A stretch of 64,000 bases of DNA from Chloroflexota bacterium (GTDB lineage Bacteria > Chloroflexota > Limnocylindria > Limnocylindrales > CSP1-4), in contig JAJYLZ010000002.1 of NCBI GenBank assembly GCA_021787395.1, positions 1-64,000 of the forward strand, given 5' to 3'. Made by a program: the position numbers and the translations under genes. The notes beneath the pieces were generated by a model, which ran no database searches, had not been told where the DNA came from, and worked only from the letters and a program-made list of their open reading frames with translations. Shown here one piece after another: positions 37,249 to 46,275 of this stretch. The stretch's first letter is position 1. Each line of letters starts with the position of its first letter.

Positions 37249-37683
37249 ATGCCTGAACCGATGACAGTGGCTGGGCGCCCTTCGCTCGAAATCGAGACCA
37301 AGCTCCACCGCGGTCTCGCCGATCCCTCTCGCCTCGCCATCCTGCGCGAGCTGCGCCGAGGCCCGCTGACCGCCGGCCAGCTGGCCAGCTTGGTTGGGCT
37401 GACGCCGCAACGGGCGTCGAACCACCTGCGCTGCCTGCTCGAGTGCGGCCTCGTCGCGATGGAGCCACGAGGCCGCTACAACGTCTACCGGCTCGCCGAT
37501 CCCTCCGTCGGTCGGCTGCTCGACGCGTCGGCGCGCGTCCTGGCCGAGGTGGCCCCGCAGATCGAGGCATGCCTCAACTACGGGCCGCCAGATCGGCGCT
37601 CCTTGCGTCCGCCTCCAGGCGCGTCCCCGGACGCCGAGCAGCGGGGCGATCGGGCGACGGCGCAACAGAAGGAGACGTACTGA
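37249..37683 (+). CDS. ArsR/SmtB regulator, CmtR-like (Cd/Pb sensor type)
   Basis: A 144-residue winged-helix repressor. The cysteines Cys62 and Cys66 in NHLRCLLECGLV plus Cys108 in QIEACLNY reproduce the spacing of the mycobacterial Cd/Pb sensor CmtR (57, 61, 102). After residue 110 is a disordered Pro/Arg tail. Its TGA shares one base with the ATG of the next regulator. It is divergent from the P1B-type ATPase, the classic CmtR target. Confidence 0.85.
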   Translation: MPEPMTVAGRPSLEIETKLHRGLADPSRLAILRELRRGPLTAGQLASLVGLTPQRASNHLRCLLECGLVAMEPRGRYNVYRLADPSVGRLLDASARVLAEVAPQIEACLNYGPPDRRSLRPPPGASPDAEQRGDRATAQQKETY

Positions 37684-37925
37684 TGATGGGGCTCATCCAC
37701 GCCCTCGTCCGGGCCGGCGAGCTCTCATGGGGCGAGTTCGCGGCCAGCGTCGCGATGACCCCGCAGGCCGCATCGAACCAGCTCACGCGGCTGCTGGACC
37801 TGCGCGTCGTCGCCTCGGAGCGACGCGGCGCCCGCGTCTACTACCGGCTCGTCGATCCCTGCGTGCCCGGCGTGCTCGACAAGGGCCTCTGTGTCGCTGA
37901 GGAGTCGGCCCGATGGCGGCCCTGA
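37683..37925 (+). CDS. Half-size ArsR-like winged-helix protein
   Basis: Only 80 residues, containing the recognition helix and wing of an ArsR domain (SVAMTPQAASNQLTRLLDLRVVASERRGARVYYRL) and two cysteines near the C-terminus (DPCVPG, GLCV). The N-terminal helices that form the ArsR dimer core are nearly absent. It is translated from a TGATG junction with the preceding regulator and overlaps the MtrA-like start by 13 bases. It may form heterodimers or act as a decoy. Confidence 0.7.
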   Translation: MMGLIHALVRAGELSWGEFAASVAMTPQAASNQLTRLLDLRVVASERRGARVYYRLVDPCVPGVLDKGLCVAEESARWRP

Positions 37926-39037
37926 CCGAGGCGGCGGCTCTCGTCGCCGCGGAGAACCTCGAGCTGGCGACGGCGGCGAAGAAGTGCGCGGCGTGCGGCT
38001 GCTTCGCCGGTTCGCTGCCGACGATCGAGGCAGCCGCGGGCTCCGAACCGCCCGATCGACTCGTCGGAGCGCTCGCTGCGGCCCGGGGCCACATCGTCCC
38101 GGCCCGCTACGACTGCCTCGGCTGCGAGGTCTGCTGGCCCGCGGTCGCGCTCAACGCGGTCGCCGACGCGGCCGGCGCCGAGGCCGCCTGCCCGGCCGAG
38201 GCCGTGGCCTCCCGCGAGGGGTGGCCGCCGCTGCCAGGCTCGTATCGGGTCCTCCGCTACCGGGCTCCCGTCGCCGTCTGCACGCTCGATGACGACGCGC
38301 TCCTCGAGGCCGTCGTCGCGGGCGCCGGGCCCGAGATCGCGCTCGTCGGCTCGCTGCGCACCGAGAACCTCGGCATCGAGCGGCTGATCGCCAACGTCGT
38401 CGGCAACCCCCACATCAGGTTCCTGGTCCTCGCCGGCGCCGATACCCGCCAGCGCATCGGGCACCTGCCCGGGCAGTCGCTCCTGGCGCTCGGCGCTAAC
38501 GGCCTCGACGGCCGTGGTCGGATCGTCGGCGCGCCCGGCAAGCGCCCGGTCCTCAAGAACGTGCCGGCCGCGCTCGCGGAGCACTTCCGCGCCACGGTGG
38601 AGCTCGTCGACCTGGTCGGCGGGCGCGATGCTGCCGCGGTCCTCGAGGCGGCGGCCACGTGCGCCCGTCGTGATCCCGGCCCGGTCCCTGGCGTCGAGGT
38701 CGTGGCTCGCGTGCCGGTGATCACCGGTCGGCTGCCAGACCGGACCGTGCCAGACCCCGCCGGCTACTTCGTCGTCTATGCAGACGGGGCGCGCTCGGCC
38801 CTGTCCCTCGAGCACTACCGCAACGATGGCGTCCTTCACCGGGTCATCGAGGGACAGTCCAGCGCCGAGCTGTACATGGCGGCGATCGAGGAAGGGCTCG
38901 TCAGCCGCCTCGATCACGCCGCCTACCTCGGGCGCGAGCTCGCCCGCGCCGAGATCGCCCTCGCGCGAGACGAGCCCTACGTCCAGGACGGCGCGCCCGA
39001 GGCCGCCTGCTCGTGCCGCGGGAGCTGCGCGGACTGA
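37913..39037 (+). CDS. MtrA-like corrinoid-type protein with Cys-rich N-domain and DUF4346-like C-domain
   Basis: A 374-residue soluble protein. Residues 20-80 carry two cysteine clusters (CAACGC at 25-30; CLGCEVC at 68-74). Residues about 115-255 match the corrinoid domain of methanogen MtrA: GSLRTENLGIERLIANVVG, and GHLPGQ whose His184 aligns with cobalt ligand His84 of MtrA. The C-terminal 90 residues resemble DUF4346, ending in CSCRGSC. No membrane helix is present. The ATG has GAGGAG 8 bases upstream. It is the third gene of the ArsR operon, divergent from a metal ATPase; its function is unknown. Confidence 0.82.
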   Translation: MAALTEAAALVAAENLELATAAKKCAACGCFAGSLPTIEAAAGSEPPDRLVGALAAARGHIVPARYDCLGCEVCWPAVALNAVADAAGAEAACPAEAVASREGWPPLPGSYRVLRYRAPVAVCTLDDDALLEAVVAGAGPEIALVGSLRTENLGIERLIANVVGNPHIRFLVLAGADTRQRIGHLPGQSLLALGANGLDGRGRIVGAPGKRPVLKNVPAALAEHFRATVELVDLVGGRDAAAVLEAAATCARRDPGPVPGVEVVARVPVITGRLPDRTVPDPAGYFVVYADGARSALSLEHYRNDGVLHRVIEGQSSAELYMAAIEEGLVSRLDHAAYLGRELARAEIALARDEPYVQDGAPEAACSCRGSCAD

Positions 39038-39376
39038 GCCAAGCGGCCGGCCCGGGCATCGTCCTCGCGCTCGTACAACAGGGCCGGATGGGCCGGCCAA
39101 TTCAGCCAGTGCGTCGGGCTGGGCATGACCCTCCGTGTCGGCCTTCGGGCTCGGACAGCCGCGGAGCCGAGATCCAGGCGAGCTGCGCCGTCGTCGGCGA
39201 CCCGACCTTGGACCAGCGCTTGCCAAGTCGTGCTTGACGGCCGAGTCCACCAGGCCGAGGCGGTGGCGGCCGACTCTTCTGACCCCCCAACCAGCACCGC
39301 CGCGGCCCCGCCGATCTACCGACGGTGGCGCGCTCGGCGGAGGCGCGTCCCCGGATCGTGCGCTGAGCGGGGTTCC
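39038..39376. other. Gene-free interval
   Basis: About 340 bp between the converging MtrA-like gene and the CDF exporter. Frames here look like non-coding shadows. I see no obvious terminator hairpin with a T tract and no repeat. Confidence 0.5.
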
Positions 39377-40270
39377 TCATGCGTGGCTCCTCTCCTCGAG
39401 CCGCCGGCGGTCGGCGGTCTCGAGCTGGAAGGTGGAGTGCTCGATGTCGAAGTCGTCGGACAGGCACTGGCACAGCGCGTCGAGGGTCAGGGCCGGGTCG
39501 GCGCCGTCGGCCACGATGACGTGGGCCGAGACCACGTTCATGCCCGACGTGATCGTCCACGCGTGCAGGTCGTGGCAGTCGACGACGCCGGGCGCGTCGA
39601 GGATGTGCTGGCGAACGTGGTCCATGTCGATGCCCTTGGGGGTCGCCTCGAGGAGGACGTCGGTGGCGTCCCGGAGGAGGGCCAGCGTCCGCGGCAGGAT
39701 CAGCAGCGCGATGGCCACGGACGCGACCGCGTCCGCCTGCGCCCAGCCGGTGGCGGCGATGACGAGCGCGGCCACGATGACCGCGGCCGAGCCCGCGAAG
39801 TCGCCCATCACCTCGAGGTAGGCGCCGCGCATGTTGAGGCTCTCCCCCTGGGCCTGGCGCAGCAGGCGGAGCGACACGCCGTTGGCGGCGAGTCCGACGA
39901 GCGCCACCGCGAGCATCAGCCCCGACGCGACCTCGGGCGGCGCGGAGAGCCGCTGCCACGCCTCGTAGAGGATGAATGCCGCGACTCCGAACAGCAGGAG
40001 CGCGTTGGCCACCGCGGCCATGATCTCGACCCGCAGGTAGCCGAAGGTGCGGCCGTTGGTCGCGGGACGTCCGGCGAACCAGATCGCGAGCAGGGCCAGG
40101 CCGATGCCCGACGCGTCGGTGAGCATGTGCCCGGCATCGGCGAGCAGGGCGAGGCTGTGCGAGGCGAGCGCGCCCGTGGCCTCGACGACGAGGATGACGA
40201 GGCTGAGGCCGAGCACCGCAACGAGGCGATTGCGGCTCGCCGCGGCGGCCGACCCGTGGGCGTGCGCCAT
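39377..40270 (-). CDS. Cation diffusion facilitator (CzcD/ZitB-like Zn/Cd exporter)
   Basis: A 297-residue CDF protein. TM2 has HSLALLADAGHMLTDASG with the HXXXD metal ligands, TM5 has AYLEVMGDFAGSAAV with a metal-binding Asp (here preceded by Val-Met-Gly, the usual position being HXXXD), and the cytoplasmic domain has VVDCHDLHAWTITSG and DIEHSTFQLE with conserved histidines. It exports divalent metal by proton antiport. It is coupled by TGATG to the ArsR gene upstream, which likely represses it. Confidence 0.93.
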   Translation of the reverse strand: MAHAHGSAAAASRNRLVAVLGLSLVILVVEATGALASHSLALLADAGHMLTDASGIGLALLAIWFAGRPATNGRTFGYLRVEIMAAVANALLLFGVAAFILYEAWQRLSAPPEVASGLMLAVALVGLAANGVSLRLLRQAQGESLNMRGAYLEVMGDFAGSAAVIVAALVIAATGWAQADAVASVAIALLILPRTLALLRDATDVLLEATPKGIDMDHVRQHILDAPGVVDCHDLHAWTITSGMNVVSAHVIVADGADPALTLDALCQCLSDDFDIEHSTFQLETADRRRLEERSHA

Positions 40271-40656
40271 CAGGCAGTCTCGGCGACGTGGCTCGCGGCG
40301 CCCACCACCAGGTCGCGGAGGTGGCCGTCGACCAGGCGGTAGTAGGCCATGCGGCCGGCCTTGCGCCGCTCGACCGCTCCCCGCTCGCGCAGGAGCCGGA
40401 GCTGGTGCGACAGCGCCGAGACGCTCATGCCCAGGACGAGGGCGATGTCGCAGACGCAGAGGTCCAGCTCGGTGATCGCGAGCAGGTGGACGATCCTCGC
40501 CCGGGAGGGGTCGGCGAGCGTCGCGAACAGCTCTCCCACGGCTCTTGCGCCCTCCGCGCCAAGCGACCGCCCGAGCAGCGGCGCGATCGTGTCCGGGTGG
40601 AGGCACTCGACCGAGCAGGCGTCGGCGTCGATCTCGGAGGCGAACACTTGAGCCAT
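40270..40656 (-). CDS. ArsR/SmtB regulator with both CadC-like and zinc alpha-5 sites
   Basis: A 128-residue repressor carrying two complete sensor sites. The N-terminal ACSVEC (Cys14, Cys18) with DLCVCD (Cys67, Cys69) repeats the CadC Cd/Pb site, and the last helix has Asp110-X-His112-X10-His123-X2-Glu126, the SmtB/CzrA zinc site. It should respond to cadmium, lead and zinc. The operator overlaps its own start codon. The CDF exporter follows directly. Confidence 0.93.
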   Translation of the reverse strand: MAQVFASEIDADACSVECLHPDTIAPLLGRSLGAEGARAVGELFATLADPSRARIVHLLAITELDLCVCDIALVLGMSVSALSHQLRLLRERGAVERRKAGRMAYYRLVDGHLRDLVVGAASHVAETA

Positions 40657-40667
40657 CGCTCAAGTGT
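40644..40667. promoter_or_regulatory. ArsR operator overlapping the start codon
   Basis: Perfect 9-bp arms ACACTTGAG (40644-40652) and CTCAAGTGT (40659-40667) with a 6-base spacer; the spacer contains the ATG (complement of 40654-40656). The minus-strand -10-like TACACT ends 6 bases before that ATG, so the transcript is probably leaderless. Placement and shape fit the extended SmtB-type operator. Confidence 0.8.
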
Positions 40668-40793
40668 ACACGGGCGACGAGACCTCCACAGGGCCGCCAC
40701 CGGGGATCCAGCGTACGTCCACACGGGCCTGCGACGCTCCCTGAGCACCACCCGGACACGCCGCCCGGGCCCGAGAGAGCAGGAGCAGGAGCG

Positions 40794-41201
40794 ATGCAGC
40801 CCAAGATCACCGCCTTCGCCTTCGGGGCGCTCGTCGCGCTCCTCGCCGTCACGACCGTGGCGGCCGTCGACCCGTTCCGGGCGGGCAACCCCACGGTCGC
40901 CGACGCGGCCTCGGTGACGCCCGCGGCCCCGGCCGCCGTCGACCTGGCCGCGCCTGTCGCCATCCCCGTCGCCGCACCGCTGGCCACTCGGGCCCCCGCC
41001 GCAGCCCCGTCGGCGACAGCCGCGCGCGCGCCGTCCCGCGCCACCGGCAGCACGCCCGGGACGCGGACCTACTCCAGCCAGCACCGCTGGACGGCGCCGG
41101 CGGCGACCCCCTCGCCTCGCTCTACGCATCACCAGTCCGGGAGCACGCAGTCCGGCAGCGGCTGGTCCGGCGGGTGCGACGACTGCTGCGGCTGGCACTG
41201 A
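40794..41201 (+). CDS. Exported Ala/Pro/Thr-rich peptide with Cys/His tail
   Basis: A 135-residue protein with an N-terminal signal peptide or anchor (FAFGALVALLAVTTVAAV), a disordered Ala/Pro/Ser/Thr region and a C-terminus GGCDDCCGWH with three cysteines and a terminal histidine. AGGAG lies 5 bases before the ATG. It is divergent from the arsR-CDF pair and would share the operator region, so it may be an extracytoplasmic metal buffer. No family is recognised. Confidence 0.7.
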   Translation: MQPKITAFAFGALVALLAVTTVAAVDPFRAGNPTVADAASVTPAAPAAVDLAAPVAIPVAAPLATRAPAAAPSATAARAPSRATGSTPGTRTYSSQHRWTAPAATPSPRSTHHQSGSTQSGSGWSGGCDDCCGWH

Positions 41202-41295
41202 CGCCCGGTTGCCCGCATAGGGGCCGGTCGGCACCCAACGGCGCGACGGTCGGCGGTCGGTTGACCGCCGACCGCGCCCGTACGCTGGCGAGGCC

Positions 41296-42002
<707 letters not shown>

Positions 42003-42006
<4 letters not shown>

Positions 42007-43448
42007 GGCTCCGCGCCCGTTTCGCCGCCACGTACGGCGCCATCGCGCTCGCCGCCGGCGCGGTCGTCGTGCTCGGGACCCCGCTCCTCGCGGCGGGGGT
42101 GGTCGGATCGGGCCAGCGGGGCGCGGACGGCGCCCCCGGACCGGCCCTCACGGCGGACCCCAGCACACCCGCAGGCCCCGCGACGGCGCCGGTTCCATCG
42201 GCCGGGCCGGACACCGCGTCGCCCCCTGGGGGGTCGCCAGCCCCCGCGGCCACTCCCGCGGCATCACCCAGCGCGCGGCCCACGCCGCGGCCCACGCCAA
42301 GGCCGACGCCGCGCCCCACGCCAAGGCCGACGCACCACCCGGAGTGGTCCGAAGGCCCGTGGATGACCGACTGGCCGGGCTGGCAGGGCCAGGCCGACCC
42401 CGGCGGGGTGGTCCTGGCCGTCGCCCGCGTGCCGGTCCAATCGAGCCAGCCCGGGGAAGCCGCTCCGAGCCCCCAGGCTTGGGACAGCCCGCGGGCCTCC
42501 GCGCAGCCCGCCGGCACGGGCTCCGCCGACGACGTCGTGCAGGCCATCACCCTGCGGGTGGCAATCCTCGCGCTGGCGGCCGCGGTCCTCGCCGCGATCG
42601 CCGGGGCGGTCGCCGCCGACCGGCTCGTGCGCCCGCTGCGGCGGCTCGAGACCGCGGCCGCGGCCGTGTCCGACGGCGACCTCGAACGGCGCTCGGGCCT
42701 CGCCGGGCGGCGCGACGAGATCGGCGACCTCGCGCGCGCCTTCGACCGGATGGCCGACACGCTGGCCACGTCGGAGGCGACCCAGCGGCGGTTCCTCCAG
42801 GACGCGATCCACGAGCTGCGGACTCCGCTCACGGTCATCGAGGCGACGACGTCCGCGATCATCGACGGCGTCTACGAGCCCGAGCCCCGCCACCTTGCGA
42901 CGATCCGCGGGCAGGCCCGGGTGCTGTCGCGGATCATCGACGAGCTGCGCACCATCAGCCTCGCGGAGGGCCGCGGCCTCGACCTCCGGCCGGAGCCCGT
43001 CGAGGTCGCGTCAACCCTCCGCCGCGTCGCGGAGGGGTTCCGGGCCCGCGGGGAGGAGGCGCAGATCGCGATCGAGGTCGACGCGCCCGAGGCGCTCGTC
43101 GTGGTGGCAGACCCCGAGCGCCTGCGGCAGATGCTCGGGTCGCTGGTCGACAACGCGATGCGGCACACGCCCGCCGGCGGCGCGATCACGCTCGCGGGCT
43201 CGGCCGAGGCGGGCCCGGCGGTCCGGCTCCACGTGCGCGACACGGGCACGGGCGTGGCGGCGGAGGACCAGCCCCACGTGTTCGAGCGCTTCTACCAGGC
43301 GGACGCGTCGCGCGACCGCGCCCGCGGCGCGTCGGGCCTGGGGCTCGCGATCGTGAAGGCGATCACCGAGGCGATGGGCGGCCGCGTCGGGGTGGCGAGC
43401 ACGCCCGCCCGCGGCGCCGACTTCTGGATCGAGCTGCCGTCGGCGTGA
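42003..43448 (+). CDS. Sensor histidine kinase with Pro-rich extracytoplasmic region
   Basis: A 481-residue kinase: first membrane helix (IALAAGAVVVLGTPLLAAGVV), an extracytoplasmic segment of about 130 residues with a PRPT repeat ending in HHPEW, second helix (VAILALAAAVLAAIAGAV), HAMP, a dimerisation helix with phospho-His in DAIHELRTPLTV, and ATPase boxes (NAMRHTP, DTGTGV, GLGLAIV). The GTG start overlaps the regulator stop. A partial copy of its HisKA segment lies at 44245-44348. Confidence 0.93.
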
Positions 43449-43563
43449 CCCGGGCGCCACCAGGTGCGCCTCGGGCGGGGTCGGACAATGGCGGCGCCGG
43501 CGAGATGGTCGGCATGACCTCGCGTGCCGGGCCGGCAGGGCGGCGGCGTCCTACCATCGTAGG

Positions 43564-44133
43564 ATGGGCTCGGCCCGAGCCGCGCGGGCCGCGAAGCTCG
43601 ATGCACCGGAAACCCACCTCGTGAGCGCCCGCCTTGCCACGCCGTCCGACGCCGCGTCGATCGCCCGCATCTACAACGAGGGGATCCAGGACCGGGTGGC
43701 GACCTTCGAGACGCGCCTGAGATCGCCCGAGGACGTCGCGGCGTGGTTCGACGGCACCCACCCCATCGTCGTCGCCGAGCGTGCCGGCAGCGTCGTCGGG
43801 TTCGCCGACACGTCGGCCTACCGCCCCGGGCGGGAGTGCTACGCGGGCGTGGCCGAGTTCAACGTGTACGTCGACCGTGCGCACCGGGGCCGGGGCGTGG
43901 GCCGCGAGGTCATGGCGGCGCTCGTCCGGGAGTCGGAGGCGGCCGGGCTGTGGAAGCTGCTGTCGCGCGTCTTCACGGACAACGCGGCGAGCCGGGGGCT
44001 GCTCCGCTCGATGGGCTTCTCCGAGGTCGGCGTGTACCGGTGCCACGCCAGGCTTGACGGCGCGTGGCGGGACGTCGTGATCGTCGAGCGCCTCCTCGGC
44101 GACGCGGCCGACAACAGTCCCGGGAGCGCTTGA
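43564..44133 (+). CDS. GNAT acetyltransferase of the phosphinothricin/arsinothricin (Pat/ArsN) type
   Basis: About 190 residues with the Pat-family layout: IARIYNEGIQDRVATFET, VAEFNVYVDRAHRGRGVGREVMAAL (acetyl-CoA loop) and MGFSEVGVYRCHARLDGAWRDVVIVERLL. Homologs acetylate phosphinothricin, methionine sulfoximine or arsinothricin. The metal island context makes an ArsN role attractive but unproven. Start ATG 43564 or GTG 43621, the latter giving the usual family N-terminus. Confidence 0.82.
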   Translation: MGSARAARAAKLDAPETHLVSARLATPSDAASIARIYNEGIQDRVATFETRLRSPEDVAAWFDGTHPIVVAERAGSVVGFADTSAYRPGRECYAGVAEFNVYVDRAHRGRGVGREVMAALVRESEAAGLWKLLSRVFTDNAASRGLLRSMGFSEVGVYRCHARLDGAWRDVVIVERLLGDAADNSPGSA

Positions 44134-44244
44134 GCCGGACCCGACCTTCACCCCGCTCGAATGATCCCTACCGGTCGACCGCCGCTGGACACGGCAGCGT
44201 AGGGTCCCTCGCCGTCAGGCGAGCGGCATCCGGTGACCATGCCA

Positions 44245-44348
44245 GCGGCATTTCCTCGAGGACGCGAGTCCACGAGCTGCGGACGACGCTGACTGTCCTC
44301 GAGGCCACGACCTCCGCGATCAGCGCCGGCGTCCGCCGTGAGGCGTAG
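44245..44348 (+). pseudogene. Histidine kinase fragment (HisKA segment)
   Basis: Reads RVHELRTTLTVLEATTSAISAGV, closely matching the HisKA region of the kinase at 42003-43448 (AIHELRTPLTVIEATTSAI). Upstream similarity continues in another frame, and there is no membrane or ATPase part. It is a decayed or partially duplicated kinase lying 14 bp from the right direct repeat. Confidence 0.7.
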
Positions 44349-44361
44349 CGAAGGGATCGCT

Positions 44362-44401
44362 CGGCATCGGGCGATCGGCCCTCGGCGCCCGGGCGCCGCC
44401 G
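44362..44401 (+). repeat. Right copy of 40-bp direct repeat (putative att site)
   Basis: Same orientation as the copy at 31011-31050 and identical apart from CG in place of TT at positions 11-12. Contains the perfect palindrome CGGCGCCCGGGCGCCG. One base separates it from the stop codon of the minus-strand recombinase. Confidence 0.75.
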
Positions 44402-44402
44402 C

Positions 44403-45452
44403 TCAGAGCCGGTCGACGGGCGAGACCCGGCGGTGGACGGCGCGCAGGTCGTCGTCGAGCAGCCGGACGTAGCGGCGCGTCACCTGCAGCGAGGCCGGGC
44501 TGTGGCCGAGGATCCGCTGGAGCGAGAACACGTCGCCCCCGTTGGTCAGGAACGCCCGGGCGAAACTGTGGCGGAGGACGTGCGGCGAGCAGCGCCCGGA
44601 GAATTCGGCCGCGCGGCCGAGGCGCCGGACGAGTAACTGGACGGCCCGTGCCGTCAGCCGGCCACCCCGACGCCCGACGAATAGTGCATCGTCGGCGGAA
44701 AGCTTCCCACGGGTGACGAGCGACATACGGATGGCGCGCCGCGCCCGGCCGCCAAGCGGGACCACCCGCTCCCTCGACCCCTTGCCCATGACCCGGCAGC
44801 GCCCCTCCGCGAGGTCGACGTCCCCCACCGAGAGGGAGACGAGCTCGCCGAGCCGGATCCCCGTGTCGAGCAGCAGGAGCACGATCGCCCGGTCCCGGAC
44901 CACCGCCTCGGAGCCGCCGTCGACCGCGGCCAGCAGCGCCCGCATCTGCGCGGCGGTGAGGCTGGGGACAAGCACGTCCGGGACCCTGGGCGGCGAGAGC
45001 CCAGCTAGGAGGTCCGCGCCCAGCCCGAGCTCACGCTGCAGCCAGTGGCCGAACGCCCGCAGCGTGCGGATGCGGCCGGCGACCGAGTTCGGCGCGAGCG
45101 GTCGGGCTCGCGCCGCCTGGGCCGCGAGCAGCCAGCGTCGAACGGTCGCAGGCGACAAGTGGCGGAGGGCGGCCGCCTCGCCGTCGCGCTCGGCGAACCC
45201 GGCGAAGCCCTCCAAGTACGCCCGATACCAGTCGATGGTGCGGCGGCTGCGGCCCGCGACCTCGAGGGCAGCCGTGTACTCCTCAACCAGTTCGCGCAGA
45301 GGGAGGTCGCCGACGCCTGCCACAGGAGATTCCGCGGGCGGGGCCGAGTGCAATCCCATCGTCGATGCTTCGCGGGCGCCCAATCCCCGGGCCGCCGAGT
45401 TCGGTCGGCTGACCCGGCTCCCCTTCCTCGCGCTCAACAACTGCTGCACCAT
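44403..45452 (-). CDS. Tyrosine recombinase/integrase
   Basis: A 349-residue recombinase with core-binding domain (RRTIDWYRAYLEGF) and catalytic Arg (DTGIRLGELV), Lys (MGKGSRERVVP), His-X2-Arg (HVLRHSFAR), His (ILGHSP) and Tyr (RRYVRL). All active residues are present. It is clearly related to the recombinase at 29930-30970 (CSPHTFRHTFAR against CSPHVLRHSFAR; GGDVFSLQ in both). It lies just outside the right direct repeat and points toward it. Confidence 0.93.
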   Translation of the reverse strand: MVQQLLSARKGSRVSRPNSAARGLGAREASTMGLHSAPPAESPVAGVGDLPLRELVEEYTAALEVAGRSRRTIDWYRAYLEGFAGFAERDGEAAALRHLSPATVRRWLLAAQAARARPLAPNSVAGRIRTLRAFGHWLQRELGLGADLLAGLSPPRVPDVLVPSLTAAQMRALLAAVDGGSEAVVRDRAIVLLLLDTGIRLGELVSLSVGDVDLAEGRCRVMGKGSRERVVPLGGRARRAIRMSLVTRGKLSADDALFVGRRGGRLTARAVQLLVRRLGRAAEFSGRCSPHVLRHSFARAFLTNGGDVFSLQRILGHSPASLQVTRRYVRLLDDDLRAVHRRVSPVDRL

Positions 45453-45574
45453 GGTCAGTGTTCCTATCGCCTGGCGATCATCCGTCCGTCAGACCGCGTG
45501 ACCACGGTCCCTCGTTCTGGCGCGACGCGCAACGAACACGCTAGCGGCGTAGGTCGCCGAGCGCAACAGATAAT

Positions 45575-45598
45575 GCGTACGTATTCGTGTACGTACGC
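45575..45598. promoter_or_regulatory. Perfect 9-bp inverted repeat between recombinase and TetR genes
   Basis: Arms GCGTACGTA (45575-45583) and TACGTACGC (45590-45598) with spacer TTCGTG. The arms are unlike the TetR promoter downstream. It lies in the 230-bp divergent region and may be an operator or a recombinase binding site. Confidence 0.55.
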
Positions 45599-45624
45599 CC
45601 GTGACCCCGGTGTATAGGTCGCGC

Positions 45625-45653
45625 TTGACCGCCGCCCGCGTGGCATGTATTGT
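45625..45653 (+). promoter_or_regulatory. Sigma-70-type promoter of the TetR operon
   Basis: TTGACC (45625-45630), a 17-base spacer, and TATTGT (45648-45653), 29 bp ahead of the ATG. The -10 region runs into the AT-rich TTGAATGAACGATCAATT, whose TGAACGATCA core resembles sites bound by TetR-family repressors, suggesting autoregulation. Confidence 0.6.
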
Positions 45654-45681
45654 TGAATGAACGATCAATTAGCGAGGCACC

Positions 45682-46275
45682 ATGACGGCGACGACGGGCA
45701 GGCGGGTCCACGCCGACACCAGACGGGAGCAGTTCCTGGACGCCGCGCTCGAGCTCTTCTCTGAGCGGGGGTTCGACGCGACCTCGATGAAGGACCTGGC
45801 CGAGGCCACCGGTTCCGCGCCGGGGCTCGCATACCACTACTTTGGCAGCAAGAGCGAGCTGCTCGCGGCGGTGCTCGCCGAGCGGAGCTTCTTTCCGAAG
45901 CTCCGCGCCATGCTCACCGACCTGCCTGATCGTCCTGCGGGCCTGGTCCTCAGCGAGCTCGCCGAGCGGTTCGACGCGATGCTCTCCGAGCGGGAGCCGA
46001 TGGTGCGGCTGGTGGCCCACGAGGCCCAGACGGACGGGCAGATCAGGGCCGAGCTGCAGCGCAGGATCGACGATGGGGCCGGATTCGTCGCGCGATATCT
46101 CGAGTCGCGCGTGGCCCTCGGCGAGCTCAGGCCGCACGACTCGATGACCGCGGCCCGGGCGATCTTCTTCACGCTGGTCACGTTCCACCTCACGGGGACG
46201 CCGGCCGGCGACGCCCCACGATCCCTTGTGAAGCTCGTCCTCGAGGGCATCGCGGCAAGGGCCGACCAAGAGTGA
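45682..46275 (+). CDS. TetR/AcrR-family regulator
   Basis: A 197-residue repressor with the N-terminal helix-turn-helix (AALELFSERGFDATSMKDLAEATGSAPGLAYHYFGSKSELL) and a ligand-binding C-domain of unknown specificity. It heads an operon with a membrane protein (GTGA overlap) and a PEP-synthase-like enzyme, so it likely senses the compound handled by that enzyme. Confidence 0.93.
   Translation: MTATTGRRVHADTRREQFLDAALELFSERGFDATSMKDLAEATGSAPGLAYHYFGSKSELLAAVLAERSFFPKLRAMLTDLPDRPAGLVLSELAERFDAMLSEREPMVRLVAHEAQTDGQIRAELQRRIDDGAGFVARYLESRVALGELRPHDSMTAARAIFFTLVTFHLTGTPAGDAPRSLVKLVLEGIAARADQE

Noticed and set aside
42270-42345. Short tandem DNA repeat resembling a CRISPR or minisatellite
   Set aside because: It is the coding repeat for Pro-Arg-Pro-Thr units of the sensor kinase, with no regular spacers. 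No CRISPR array or cas gene was seen in the window.
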